Assembly: GCA_049459795.1 (NCBI GenBank)
Contig: JBMUDS010000001.1
Location: 62,001-126,000, forward strand
Reading direction: 5' to 3'
Length of the DNA: 64,000 nucleotides
Source: SYAN01 sp049459795
Lineage (GTDB): Bacteria; Actinomycetota; Actinomycetes; Nanopelagicales; Nanopelagicaceae
Shown here: in pieces, positions 35,396 to 43,974 of the stretch
Position numbering within the stretch: position 1 is the stretch's first letter
Layout: each line of letters opens with the position of its first letter
Position numbers and translations under genes: made by a program
The notes under the pieces: generated by a model
Database searches by the model: none
Told to the model about the DNA's origin: nothing
Seen by the model: the letters and a program-made list of their open reading frames with translations, nothing else

Positions 35396-35429
35396 GGCCC
35401 AAGATCCAAACGGATCTCGGGCCTTTTTT
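35396..35429 (+). terminator. Intrinsic terminator/attenuator upstream of whiB7
   Basis: Hairpin with arms GGCCCAAGATCC and GGATCTCGGGCC (11 of 12 positions pair, one A-C mismatch) around the loop AAAC, followed immediately by six T residues. This is a textbook rho-independent terminator, the best in the window, and lies about 90 bp before the whiB7 ATG on the sense strand rather than after a gene. Placed behind the short uORF it should act as a transcription attenuator. Confidence 0.85.
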
Positions 35430-35517
35430 CATTTTCGTGGGTCTTTCGAGAGAAATCCAGGAAGTGATCAATCAAGAAGAAATCTGAGGAAGTTAGAAGA
35501 AGAAGGTAGGTAAGAAG

Positions 35518-35850
35518 ATGGCGAACGTACTACTGAGTGATCTCTTAGTGCCGGGTTGGGCTGAGACGAAGGTGGGATTGAAGGATGTCACAGGTATCTA
35601 CGGTGATTCACACGCCTTCACCTTGCCCTGCCACACTACCGATCCCGAACTCTTCTTCTCTGATGAGAAATCGAATATCGCGAGAGCGAAGTCACTATGC
35701 ACCCCATGTCCGGTTCGAAGTGAGTGTCTTAAGGGCGCGCTATCGAGAGAGGAACCATGTGGCGTATGGGGAGGCGAACTCTTTCACGAGGGAGTTGTCA
35801 TCACTGAGCGCCGCGGTGTCGGGCGTCCTCGTTTGGTACGAGTGAGCTAA
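35518..35850 (+). CDS. whiB7: WhiB7-type Fe-S transcriptional regulator
   Basis: Redox-sensitive WhiB protein of 110 residues that partners with the primary sigma factor and activates intrinsic resistance genes. The four cluster cysteines are LPCHTTDPELFF (Cys 39), CTPCPVRSEC (Cys 61, 64, 70). The GVWGGE beta-turn is near 82, and the C-terminal AT-hook RRGVGRPRL near 99 distinguishes WhiB7 from other WhiB proteins. It follows uvrD2, as in mycobacteria, and has an uORF plus attenuator in its leader. Shine-Dalgarno-like AAGGTAGG precedes the ATG. Its stop is shared with convergent ugd (CTAA). Confidence 0.93.
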   Translation: MANVLLSDLLVPGWAETKVGLKDVTGIYGDSHAFTLPCHTTDPELFFSDEKSNIARAKSLCTPCPVRSECLKGALSREEPCGVWGGELFHEGVVITERRGVGRPRLVRVS

Positions 35851-37163
35851 CGCCCTACTCCGAGTGCACGGAAGTTCCATCCGGCGGCGATCCAACCTGC
35901 TCGATCGAGTGCGTTTCGTCCATCGATGATGTTCGATTCCTTAACCAGGCTCTTCGTGGTGGCGGGGTCGATCTCTCGATACTCCCGCCACTCGGTGAGG
36001 TGAAGGATCATCTGGGCACCAGAGAGCGCATCATCGAGATGGGTTGTGAACTTGAGTTCCGGGAATCGACCCTTCGCATTCTCAACCGCTTTGGGATCAT
36101 GGATGATGACATCGGCGCCGGCGGTGTGAAGTTGAGCAGCGATATCGAGAGCCGGTGAGTCACGGACATCATCGCTTTCGGGCTTGAAGGCGGCTCCAAG
36201 GATCGCGATGCGTTTCGACTTCAAGTCATCACCGAGGTCGCTGCGCACCAATTCGATCATCCGTGTCCTAGCGCGAAGATTGATCGAGTCGATCTCGCGG
36301 AGGAATTCCAGCGCCTGCCTTGCACCGAGTTCATCGGCTCGGGCCATGAAAGCGCGAATATCTTTCGGAAGACAGCCACCACCGAAACCGATTCCTGCCT
36401 GGAGGAAGCGATTTCCGATCCGTGGGTCATAACCGATCGCTCTGGCAAGGACAGTGACGTCACCAGCGGCAGCCTCACAGATCTCAGCCATGGCGTTGAT
36501 GAACGAGATCTTCGTAGCCAGGAAGGAGTTGGCTGCGACCTTGACCAGTTCTGCAGTGGGAAGGTCCGCACGAATCCACGGGATGTCGAGTGCCAGGAGA
36601 TCGGCATAGACCTCTTTTAGCAATTCCTCCGCGCGATCGGAAGTGACTCCCACGACCAATCGATTAGGTCGCAATGTGTCCTCCACCGCGAATCCTTCTC
36701 TTAAGAACTCTGGATTCCATGCCAATTCCGCCTGCGGATTGATCTCGTTGAGCCGTGCAGATAATCGCCCTGCTGTTCCGACTGGAACCGTCGATTTTCC
36801 GACGATCAAGGAACCTGGCTTCACTACTGGAGCGATCGCCTCTAAGGATGCGTCCACGAATCGCAGATCTGCTGCGAGTGAATCCTTCGATTGGGGCGTG
36901 CCGACACAAATGAAATGGACATCGCAATCAGAAACCGCATTGAAGTCCGTCGTGAAGGTCAACCGCTTCGATGCCACCTCATCGCGAAGGAGTTGATCGA
37001 GTCCAGGTTCATAGAAGGGAACCTCACCACGACCAAGCGTCTCGATCTTGCCGGCGTCGACATCCACACCTACGACTTCGAAACCTAATGAAGACATCGC
37101 GGCCGCATGTGTCGCACCGAGATAGCCGGTACCGATGACAGAGAGTCGAAGACTTTTACTCAC
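35847..37163 (-). CDS. UDP-glucose/GDP-mannose 6-dehydrogenase family
   Basis: Oxidises a nucleotide sugar, most likely UDP-glucose to UDP-glucuronate, for surface polysaccharide. Protein of 438 residues. N-terminal Rossmann motif LSVIGTGYLGATHAAAMSSL is near 8, FICVGTPQS near 88 and GKSTVPVGTA near 123. The catalytic cysteine is in GFGGGCLPKDI near 262. C-terminal ILGAAFKPESDDVRDSPAL near 321 is the UDP-binding domain. First gene in the polysaccharide block; it runs convergent to whiB7 with a 4-bp overlap, and the LCP gene lies upstream on the same strand. Confidence 0.93.
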   Translation of the reverse strand: MSKSLRLSVIGTGYLGATHAAAMSSLGFEVVGVDVDAGKIETLGRGEVPFYEPGLDQLLRDEVASKRLTFTTDFNAVSDCDVHFICVGTPQSKDSLAADLRFVDASLEAIAPVVKPGSLIVGKSTVPVGTAGRLSARLNEINPQAELAWNPEFLREGFAVEDTLRPNRLVVGVTSDRAEELLKEVYADLLALDIPWIRADLPTAELVKVAANSFLATKISFINAMAEICEAAAGDVTVLARAIGYDPRIGNRFLQAGIGFGGGCLPKDIRAFMARADELGARQALEFLREIDSINLRARTRMIELVRSDLGDDLKSKRIAILGAAFKPESDDVRDSPALDIAAQLHTAGADVIIHDPKAVENAKGRFPELKFTTHLDDALSGAQMILHLTEWREYREIDPATTKSLVKESNIIDGRNALDRAGWIAAGWNFRALGVGR

Positions 37164-37210
37164 AGAGTTATCTCTTTTCCTTTGAACATCGAGGAAGACT
37201 TAGCGAAACT

Positions 37211-38347
37211 TCAGAACCCTTTGCAGGGATTGGTGCTGGCACGTTCTGTGCCAAATTTATCAATATAAGTCACCTCAGGCTTCGCCTTCTTCCCGGTGTC
37301 AGCCGCCTCTTGGTTCGATGGGCTCGCGGATGGTGTCGGCTTCACTTCGTCGATCAAGGGTCTGTCCTCACGAATTCTCTGGAAGAGATCAGCAGATAGC
37401 TCTGGATCCCAGAGGACTGCAGCAGTGACCCCATTCTTGTTGTAGTTGTAGTACTTGAGCGGGACCGTCAATGTGTTGACGTTCTTCGCAGAGAGATTGC
37501 GCAATTGTTTACCGAGAGTCAAGAGATCATTTCGATCCAATCCTTCATCGGTGATGACCGAGTCGAATGCGGAATTGAGCAGACGCGTCATCGTGACGGG
37601 GTTCAACAGCACCCCTGCACTTGTCACCTCGCGGAGGATGGTGGAGACAAATTGCTGTTGTCGCTTCATTCGTCCGAGGTCAGAGGTGCCATCGAAGGAG
37701 CGGGCGCGGACATATTTCAAGGAGTCGATGCCATCGAGAAGATGCCTGCCTGCGTCCAATCTCAGATGACTCTTCGGATCGTTGATGGCACGTGGCGTGC
37801 AGATCTCCACACCACCGAGCGCATCGACGATCCGGACGAATCCAGTGAAGTCGACTTCGATGTAGTGATCGATACGGACATCGCTCATCGACTCGATGGT
37901 CTTGATGAGAAGTGGTGCACCACCCCAAGCGAAGGCTGAATTGATCTTCGAATAAGTCTCACCTCGCACATCACCAGAGCTATCAGTCCAGGATGGAATG
38001 AGGGCATAACTATCGCGTGGGATCGAGATGATCGCTGCTCGATCGCGATTCTTCGAGATATGGACTAAGAGCATCGTGTCCGAGCGCTTCCCAGCGGCGA
38101 TCTTGGTCGAGCCAGTCCTCAGTCTGCGTTGCTCTTCGCGAGTGAGTCCTTCGCGTGAGTCTGAACCTACGATCAGATAGTTGACCGCGCTGGTGGGCTT
38201 CTCTGGTCGCTCTTCTATCCCGGCGAATGCATCGACTCGCTTGATGGAATTGGTCACTACGCCGAAACCGAGCCACGAGAATGCGGAGAGTGCGACGATG
38301 GCCACCGAAGTGATGGTGAGGTATCGAATCATCCGCGGTGACTTCAC
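37211..38347 (-). CDS. LytR-CpsA-Psr (LCP) family cell wall ligase
   Basis: Attaches polysaccharide chains from lipid carriers to peptidoglycan at the outer membrane face. Protein of 378 residues: short basic N-terminus, membrane anchor (YLTITSVAIVALSAFSWLGFGVV, about 9-31), then the LCP domain. Key residues: NYLIVGSDSR near 56, KRSDTMLLVHI near 85 (RxDT), SIPRDSYALIP near 106, KINSAFAWGGAPLLIKTIE near 135, and ARSFDGTSDLGRMKRQQQF near 214 with the catalytic arginines. The extracellular tail after residue 330 is proline/serine-rich and may be unstructured. It diverges from the GT2 gene of the same locus. Confidence 0.93.
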   Translation of the reverse strand: MKSPRMIRYLTITSVAIVALSAFSWLGFGVVTNSIKRVDAFAGIEERPEKPTSAVNYLIVGSDSREGLTREEQRRLRTGSTKIAAGKRSDTMLLVHISKNRDRAAIISIPRDSYALIPSWTDSSGDVRGETYSKINSAFAWGGAPLLIKTIESMSDVRIDHYIEVDFTGFVRIVDALGGVEICTPRAINDPKSHLRLDAGRHLLDGIDSLKYVRARSFDGTSDLGRMKRQQQFVSTILREVTSAGVLLNPVTMTRLLNSAFDSVITDEGLDRNDLLTLGKQLRNLSAKNVNTLTVPLKYYNYNKNGVTAAVLWDPELSADLFQRIREDRPLIDEVKPTPSASPSNQEAADTGKKAKPEVTYIDKFGTERASTNPCKGF

Positions 38348-38430
38348 CCCGATAGATTAGTCGCTACGCCTCGCCAAGCCGTTTTAAGAGAAGGGTCAGA
38401 GCTGATTCGATTCGATAAGTTGCTCCCGTC

Positions 38431-39408
38431 ATGAATGAAAGTGCGATTGATTCACCCGCAGTCACAGTGATGATCCCTGTCCTCAACGAGGCGGATCATC
38501 TCGTTGCGGCCGTCGAATCGGTGCTTGCCCAGGATTACTCAGGTGATATTGAGGTGATTCTCGCCGTAGGACCATCAAAGGATGGAACCGATGAGATCGC
38601 TCGTTCATTGGCACGTAGGGACTCACGTGTCATCGTCGTGGAGAATCCATCAGGTCGCACCGCATCGGCACTCAATAGAGCAATCAAGAGCGCTCGATAT
38701 CCATACATCGTCCGACTCGATGGTCATAGTGAGATCGGTAGCGACTACATCAAATATGCGATCGAAACCCTGATCGCCACCGGTGCTGTCAATGTCGGCG
38801 GCATCATGGCAGCGCAAGGGATCACACCTTTTCAGAAGGCAGTCGCTCGTGCGATGCGTTCACCTCTAGGAGTAGGAAACTCCCGCTTCCATACGGGTGG
38901 TGAAGCCGGTGAGAGCGACACCGTCTATCTCGGAGTCTTTCGCAAATCCGCACTCGAGGAGATCGGTGGTTTCGACGAGAAGTTCACTCGTGCACAAGAT
39001 TGGGAATTGAACTATCGACTCCGCTCACGCGGCGGGAAGATCTGGTTCGATCCCCGTCTTGAGGTCACCTATCGACCGCGGAAGAACCTTCGTCTCTTGG
39101 CCAAACAATATTTCGAGTACGGACGATGGCGTCGTGCGGTTTCGAGAAGGCATATCGGCACCGTCAACGCCAGATATCTCGCAGCGCCTCTTGCGCTCTC
39201 GGTCAATCTACTCTCGGTCATTTTGTCGGTGACGACCGATCCAATCTTCATCGCGCCTCTGCTTGGCTATCTGACCGTGATCGCATTCGGGTCGGCGCTC
39301 ATCGGTAAGGATCTTGGCGAGCGACTTCGATTGCCATGGGTGCTCATGACGATGCATATGTCATGGGGATTGGGCTTTCTCACCTCGCCACGGCGTCTGA
39401 TCAGCTGA
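38431..39408 (+). CDS. GT2 family glycosyltransferase, membrane-bound
   Basis: GT-A fold inverting glycosyltransferase of 325 residues, ExoA-like. VTVMIPVLNEADHLVAAVES is near 12, the nucleotide site VGPSKDGTDE near 51, the DxD-equivalent VRLDGHSEIG near 95, acceptor-side GGFDEKFTRAQDWELNYRL near 184 (ED motif as QDWE). The C-terminal hydrophobic segments (LALSVNLLSVILSVTT, FIAPLLGYLTVIAFGSALI) anchor it to the membrane. It likely extends a lipid-linked surface glycan exported by the ABC system directly downstream. Confidence 0.9.
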   Translation: MNESAIDSPAVTVMIPVLNEADHLVAAVESVLAQDYSGDIEVILAVGPSKDGTDEIARSLARRDSRVIVVENPSGRTASALNRAIKSARYPYIVRLDGHSEIGSDYIKYAIETLIATGAVNVGGIMAAQGITPFQKAVARAMRSPLGVGNSRFHTGGEAGESDTVYLGVFRKSALEEIGGFDEKFTRAQDWELNYRLRSRGGKIWFDPRLEVTYRPRKNLRLLAKQYFEYGRWRRAVSRRHIGTVNARYLAAPLALSVNLLSVILSVTTDPIFIAPLLGYLTVIAFGSALIGKDLGERLRLPWVLMTMHMSWGLGFLTSPRRLIS

Positions 39409-39421
39409 TCTCACTCGATGG

Positions 39422-40282
39422 TTGGCCAGTAATCTTGCGCCAGTGAGCACCGCGCATCGCACCGCCGTAGAGGTCTATGAACCATTTCAACGCGGCCTAC
39501 CTCCGCTGGGTGCATATCTTCGATCGCTCTGGGCGAGACGTCACTTCATCTACGAGTATGCACGAGCCGATCTCCATCAACGTCAGTATGGAACTGCGTT
39601 AGGTCAACTCTGGTTGATCTTGACCCCACTTGCACTATCTGGCGTCTACTACCTGCTCTTGATCATCATCGGTGCGAAGGGTGGGCCAGAAAGATACGGA
39701 CACCTGACGGGCACGCTCTTCCTCTTCTATCTCATCACTAATTCAGTCACCTCGGGAGCTAGATCGCTCACATCGGGAAGCAAGTTGATCCTCAATGCTG
39801 CCTTTCCGCGCCTCGTCCTTCCCATCACGGAAGCACTGATCGCATTGATGCGCTTCCTCCCGACTCTCTTCGTCTATCTTGCGATACACACCATCTTGGA
39901 CCTTCCGTTCACGATGCAGATGCTTTGGGCACCACTCTTGATCATCCTGACCTTCTTCTTCGCCGTGAGCGCTGCGATCCTGGCCTCGATCGTCAACGTC
40001 TATTTCCGTGATGCACAGAATCTCTTGCCATATTTCACGAGGACCGTCCTCTACCTCTCGCCGGTGCTCTACACATCTGCAGACCTCGATGATCGCTTGC
40101 GCTTCCTTGAAGTGATCAACCCGATCTTCCCGATCCTTGATACCTGGTCGGCAGTGATGGTTCGAGGTGAGGCGCCACAGTTCCAGACTGTCGCTCTGGC
40201 ACTTGGATGGTCACTCGGATTCTTCGCGATCGGCACCTATCTCTTCCTATCGAGGGAGCGTGAGTTCGCTGTCCGCATCTGA
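39422..40282 (+). CDS. Polysaccharide ABC exporter, permease (TagG/Wzm type)
   Basis: ABC-2 family permease of 286 residues for export of polymeric glycans (teichoic acid, O-antigen or galactan). Cytoplasmic N-terminal YEYARADLHQRQYGTALGQL segment (gate helix) precedes LWLILTPLALSGVYYLLL, and six membrane helices follow. YFTRTVLYLSPVLYTSADL and the typical NPIFPILDTW near 240 match TagG/RfbA permeases. The start is TTG 39422 or GTG 39443; neither has a strong ribosome binding site. The 3' end overlaps the ATPase gene by 23 bp. Confidence 0.9.
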   Translation: MASNLAPVSTAHRTAVEVYEPFQRGLPPLGAYLRSLWARRHFIYEYARADLHQRQYGTALGQLWLILTPLALSGVYYLLLIIIGAKGGPERYGHLTGTLFLFYLITNSVTSGARSLTSGSKLILNAAFPRLVLPITEALIALMRFLPTLFVYLAIHTILDLPFTMQMLWAPLLIILTFFFAVSAAILASIVNVYFRDAQNLLPYFTRTVLYLSPVLYTSADLDDRLRFLEVINPIFPILDTWSAVMVRGEAPQFQTVALALGWSLGFFAIGTYLFLSREREFAVRI

Positions 40283-41045
40283 TGTAGCGATTCGTATCCA
40301 CGATCTCTCTCTGGTCTACAAGACGACGCTCGACCGACGTCCGACTTTGAGGAAGCGGATTCGGAGGATGGCTCGCCTTGGTAGACAGACTCGAGTCGTC
40401 AATGCCATCAATGGAATGACTCTTGATATCCATTATGGGAAGGTGCTCGGTGTCATCGGCACCAATGGCGCAGGCAAGACATCCTTGATGCGGGTGATCT
40501 CCGGCATCTTGCCACCGACTCGTGGTCGCGTTGAGGTCTTCGGCAAGGTCTCGACCATGCTCTCGCTTGGCGTCGGATTCAACGCGAAACTCTCGGGTCG
40601 CGAGAATGTCTATCTTGGCGGACTCGCTGCCGGTATGACGCGAGACGAGATCGAATCTCGATTCGATGAGATCGTTGAATTTGCTGGTCTTGAGGATGTG
40701 ATCGATGCGCCGATGCGCACATATTCGTCCGGCATGTACTCCAGGCTCGCATTCGCTGTAGCAGTCTCGCTCGATCCAGATATCCTGATCATCGATGAGG
40801 CGCTCAGTACCGGTGACGCCCGTTACAAGATCAAATCCTTACAACGGATCAATCAGATGCGCGGTGAGAACCGAGCCTTGATTGTGGTCTCACATGCTAT
40901 GAAGACTCTGAAAAATATCTGTGATGAAGTTATATGGCTCGATCAAGGTCGAGTGATGATGCGTGGCGAGCCGACCAAAGTGATCAAGGCCTATAGAGAA
41001 TTCCTCCATGTCGGCGATGCACCTGAGGTGGATGAGGATCTCTAG
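40260..41045 (+). CDS. Polysaccharide ABC exporter, ATP-binding protein (TagH/Wzt type)
   Basis: About 261 residues from GTG 40260, chosen because homology starts at VAIRIHDLSLVYK and the longer frame would lie fully inside the permease gene. Walker A GTNGAGKTSLM is near 67, signature YSSGMYSRLAFAVAVSLD near 163 (SSGM as usual for Wzt/TagH), Walker B ILIIDEALSTGDARYK near 182, H-loop VVSHAMKTL near 216. No C-terminal carbohydrate-binding extension, so substrate recognition probably lies in the permease. It ends 14 bp inside the SpoIID-like gene. Confidence 0.92.
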   Translation: MSSLSASDVAIRIHDLSLVYKTTLDRRPTLRKRIRRMARLGRQTRVVNAINGMTLDIHYGKVLGVIGTNGAGKTSLMRVISGILPPTRGRVEVFGKVSTMLSLGVGFNAKLSGRENVYLGGLAAGMTRDEIESRFDEIVEFAGLEDVIDAPMRTYSSGMYSRLAFAVAVSLDPDILIIDEALSTGDARYKIKSLQRINQMRGENRALIVVSHAMKTLKNICDEVIWLDQGRVMMRGEPTKVIKAYREFLHVGDAPEVDEDL

Positions 41046-42405
41046 AGCTCTCGTCATCGCCATCTCTTCAATCATGGCGCTCTCTCTTCTTCCGCTTCAG
41101 AACGCCGTCGCGAACATCCCCGCGACTTTCGTATTCACCGGATCCGGGTATGGCCATGGTGTCGGCATGAGTCAGATCGGCGCACGTGGCATGGCGCTAG
41201 AGAGCGCCACTGCGACTCAGATCCTCAACTACTTCTATCCAGGGACTGAAGTGGCACCGGTGGCAGATAGCGAGACGATTAGGATCAATATCGGCCACCG
41301 TCAGCAAGATGCCACGATCACCATCCGTAGACTCGATAGCAAATCCACGGAACCGCCTTCATTGTCACTCTTCACCGCTCGACTCGCTGTCGATGAGGTC
41401 GCATCGGATTCCATTACGGTCGGGACCTATCTAGATGACATCACGTTGGAGTTGACCTCGAAGTCGAATTCGATTGAGGTGGGAAGATCCTCGAAACTCG
41501 CGAAGTACGCCGCGCTCGAGCCATCACGACAATGGACCATTCGTTGGGATAGTGGAACTGTGGTCTCGGTTCGGACCAAAGAGCGGACCTATCTGATTCG
41601 CTACGGACAGATCAATATCGCGCGGGTCAGAAACGAAGTTTCATCTGGCCAGATGGAGATCACTGCATCGATGAGGTTAGGCGACCACTACCTCTACGGT
41701 TTAGGAGAGGTGCCATCATCATGGCCAGCAGCATCGCTTCAAGCACAAGCGATTGCGGCCCGAACGTTCGCATTGACCAAGATGAAGACGATCAGAAGTA
41801 CATGTGATTGCAATATATATAGCACCACACGAGACCAGAATTTCGTCGGTTACAGCAAAGAGAGTGAACCGACCTATGGCATTCGCTGGAAGCGCGCAGT
41901 CGATCGGACCAGGGGATTGGCGATCCTCTTCGAAGGTGGTCCGATTCAAGCCTTCTATTTCAGCAGTAGTGGTGGAATGACTCAGAATGTGAAGGATGTC
42001 TGGGGCAGTGAGTTTCCTTATCTCATCAATCGACCGGATACCTGGAGCGTGAGTGTTGCGATCAACCCACGGTATGCGGCGTGGACGAGATCCGTGGAGC
42101 AAGAGACGATGGCTCGCGCTTTCCAACTCGACGATGTGATTCGCTATCAGGTGGTCTCTCGAACTGTCACGGGCAGTATCTCGAGTATTCGCGCATTCTC
42201 CTCACTTGGTGCGGAGAGAACACTGACTGGGGAGGTCTTTCGCTCTCGAGTGGGATTGCCATCGACCTGGATCAATCTTCCTGCAAATGAAGAGGCCATA
42301 GACGAAGAAGAGGAAGAAGTACTGACGCCAGAGAGTCCAATCTGCCTTGATCTCTTCGGCGCTCTCTTCGGAGCAACAGCAGGGTGTGAGCAGAACGCTA
42401 AGTGA
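41032..42405 (+). CDS. SpoIID/LytB domain secreted protein
   Basis: About 457 residues from ATG 41032, behind GAGGTGG, with a Sec signal peptide (MRISRALVIAISSIMALSLLPLQNAVA). The body is a SpoIID/LytB domain, related to enzymes that cut denuded glycan strands: FTGSGYGHGVGMSQIGARGM near 37, then WPAASLQAQAIAARTFALTK near 230 containing the catalytic-type Glu/Gln region, ISTT-like NIYSTTRDQNFVGYSKES, and YFSSSGGMTQNVKDVWGSE near 315. The GxGHGxGMSQ motif has moved to the N-terminus compared with classical SpoIID, where it is near the C-terminus. In a non-sporulating actinobacterium it probably remodels wall glycan linked to the neighbouring export locus. Confidence 0.85.
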   Translation: MRISRALVIAISSIMALSLLPLQNAVANIPATFVFTGSGYGHGVGMSQIGARGMALESATATQILNYFYPGTEVAPVADSETIRINIGHRQQDATITIRRLDSKSTEPPSLSLFTARLAVDEVASDSITVGTYLDDITLELTSKSNSIEVGRSSKLAKYAALEPSRQWTIRWDSGTVVSVRTKERTYLIRYGQINIARVRNEVSSGQMEITASMRLGDHYLYGLGEVPSSWPAASLQAQAIAARTFALTKMKTIRSTCDCNIYSTTRDQNFVGYSKESEPTYGIRWKRAVDRTRGLAILFEGGPIQAFYFSSSGGMTQNVKDVWGSEFPYLINRPDTWSVSVAINPRYAAWTRSVEQETMARAFQLDDVIRYQVVSRTVTGSISSIRAFSSLGAERTLTGEVFRSRVGLPSTWINLPANEEAIDEEEEEVLTPESPICLDLFGALFGATAGCEQNAK

Positions 42406-42410
42406 CTTAC

Positions 42411-43355
42411 CTAATTCGCATGCAAGATCGAATTGAGTCCACTCCATTGACCGCTTGTCGGAAGGGCTTCTATACGACCTGATGCTGAGTTTCTCCGGAA
42501 GAGAAGGCCATTGGCACCACTGAGTTCACGCGCTTTCACTTCGGATCCATCCGGCAGCGAGACCTTGGAACCCGCCGTGATGTAAAGGCCAGCTTCAACA
42601 ACACAATCATCACCAAGCGAGATCCCAAGACCTGAATTCGCGCCGAGAAGCGTCCGCTTACCGATGGAGATGACTTCCTTTCCGCCACCAGAGAGAGTCC
42701 CCATGATCGATGCACTGCCACCGATATCCGTCCCATCATCGACGACTACTCCTGCGGAGATGCGACCTTCGACCATCGATGCGCCAAGCGTTCCTGCATT
42801 GAAATTGACGAAGCCTTCATGCATCACAGTCGTTCCCGGCGCAAGGTATGCACCGAGACGGACTCGGTCACCATCAGCGATACGAACACCCTCTGGGATC
42901 ACGTAGTCGACCATCCGGGGGAACTTATCGACGCCAAAGACGGTTAGATGACCGAAGAGCGCTTCGAGCTTCCTTTTGACGATCTCGAAATCACCGATTG
43001 CACAAGGTCCCATGGAAGTCCAGACCACATTTGTAAGCGCTGCAAAGAGACCATCGAGTGATTGACCATGCGGCTTCACGAGTCGATGTGAGAGGAGATG
43101 TAATCGAAGGTAGGCATCCTTCGCATCCTTGACCGGGCTATCCAAATCGATCTCAAGTGAGAAACTCTCGCGCTTCACTCCGCGAATCTGATCGCTCTCG
43201 TTCTGGCGCAGAAGTTCCTCATCGATTGCGATGGAAGTCGCAGAACCCAGATCGCCAAGTCCAAGTGCGAGATAGGACGCCTCGAGGACTCCAGAGCCAT
43301 GGACTGTTGCAATTCCAAATCCATACGCCTTTCTCATATCCACTCTCAGCTCCAT
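42411..43355 (-). CDS. dapD: Tetrahydrodipicolinate N-succinyltransferase
   Basis: Succinylates tetrahydrodipicolinate in the diaminopimelate/lysine pathway. Protein of 314 residues, the long actinobacterial DapD type. The left-handed beta-helix hexapeptide repeats run from about residue 165 (RIADGDRVRLGAYLAPGTTV) to 280, with the acceptor region HEGFVNFNAGTLGASMVEGR and VVDDGTDIGGSASIMGTLSG near 202. The C-terminal GANGLLFRRNS matches the family. The next pathway enzyme, dapC, is in the same window near 58.5 kb. Confidence 0.95.
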   Translation of the reverse strand: MELRVDMRKAYGFGIATVHGSGVLEASYLALGLGDLGSATSIAIDEELLRQNESDQIRGVKRESFSLEIDLDSPVKDAKDAYLRLHLLSHRLVKPHGQSLDGLFAALTNVVWTSMGPCAIGDFEIVKRKLEALFGHLTVFGVDKFPRMVDYVIPEGVRIADGDRVRLGAYLAPGTTVMHEGFVNFNAGTLGASMVEGRISAGVVVDDGTDIGGSASIMGTLSGGGKEVISIGKRTLLGANSGLGISLGDDCVVEAGLYITAGSKVSLPDGSEVKARELSGANGLLFRRNSASGRIEALPTSGQWSGLNSILHAN

Positions 43356-43398
43356 TCTCAGGTCAATATGCCAACGCTATCAACCGAATGCATCACTC

Positions 43399-43974
43399 GT
43401 GATTTACCCTCTCCTCGTGGCTAAACGTCGTGTGGCCGTCTACTGCTCCTCATCCACCACTATCGATGAGAAGTATCTTGACCTCGCTTTTCAACTGGGT
43501 GCCGAGATCGCCGCACATGGTTGGGAATTGGTCTGGGGTGGCGGAAAAGTCTCCATGATGGGAGCAGTCGCTCGCGGGGTCCGTTCCAGAGACGGTGAAT
43601 GTCTCGGAGTGATACCGACTCGACTTAGAAAGATCGAATTCGCAGATGACGAGGCGACTCAACTGATCGAAGTTCGCGATATGCGAGAGCGGAAAGGCAT
43701 GATCGAAGAGCTATCCGATGCCTTCATCGCACTACCCGGAGGCTTGGGAACCCTCGAGGAACTCTTTGAGATCTGGGTCGGCGGTTACCTAGGATTCCAT
43801 GAAAAGCCGATCGTGATCCTCGATCCATTCAATGCGTATCGCTCGATGAAGACATTGCTCGATGATCTCGATCGCGAGAATCTGGTCAAACCTGGACAGC
43901 GAGAAGTCGTGACCTGGTGTGAAGGAATCGGTGAAGCGCTTCATCACCTCGACTCACGAGTGAGCGAGAAGTGA
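43399..43974 (+). CDS. LOG family protein (TIGR00730 type)
   Basis: Rossmann-fold protein of up to 191 residues, of the family that includes LONELY GUY cytokinin nucleoside 5'-monophosphate phosphoribohydrolases. VAVYCSSSTTID is near 12, GWELVWGGGKVSMMGAVARG near 41 and the signature ALPGGLGTLEELFEIWVGGYLG near 111 (PGGxGTxxE with catalytic Glu and Arg RDMRERK just before). Normally released adenine or hypoxanthine from nucleotides; exact substrate unknown. GTG 43399 or GTG 43420 could be the start. It overlaps the SRPBCC gene by 1 bp. Confidence 0.88.
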   Translation: MIYPLLVAKRRVAVYCSSSTTIDEKYLDLAFQLGAEIAAHGWELVWGGGKVSMMGAVARGVRSRDGECLGVIPTRLRKIEFADDEATQLIEVRDMRERKGMIEELSDAFIALPGGLGTLEELFEIWVGGYLGFHEKPIVILDPFNAYRSMKTLLDDLDRENLVKPGQREVVTWCEGIGEALHHLDSRVSEK

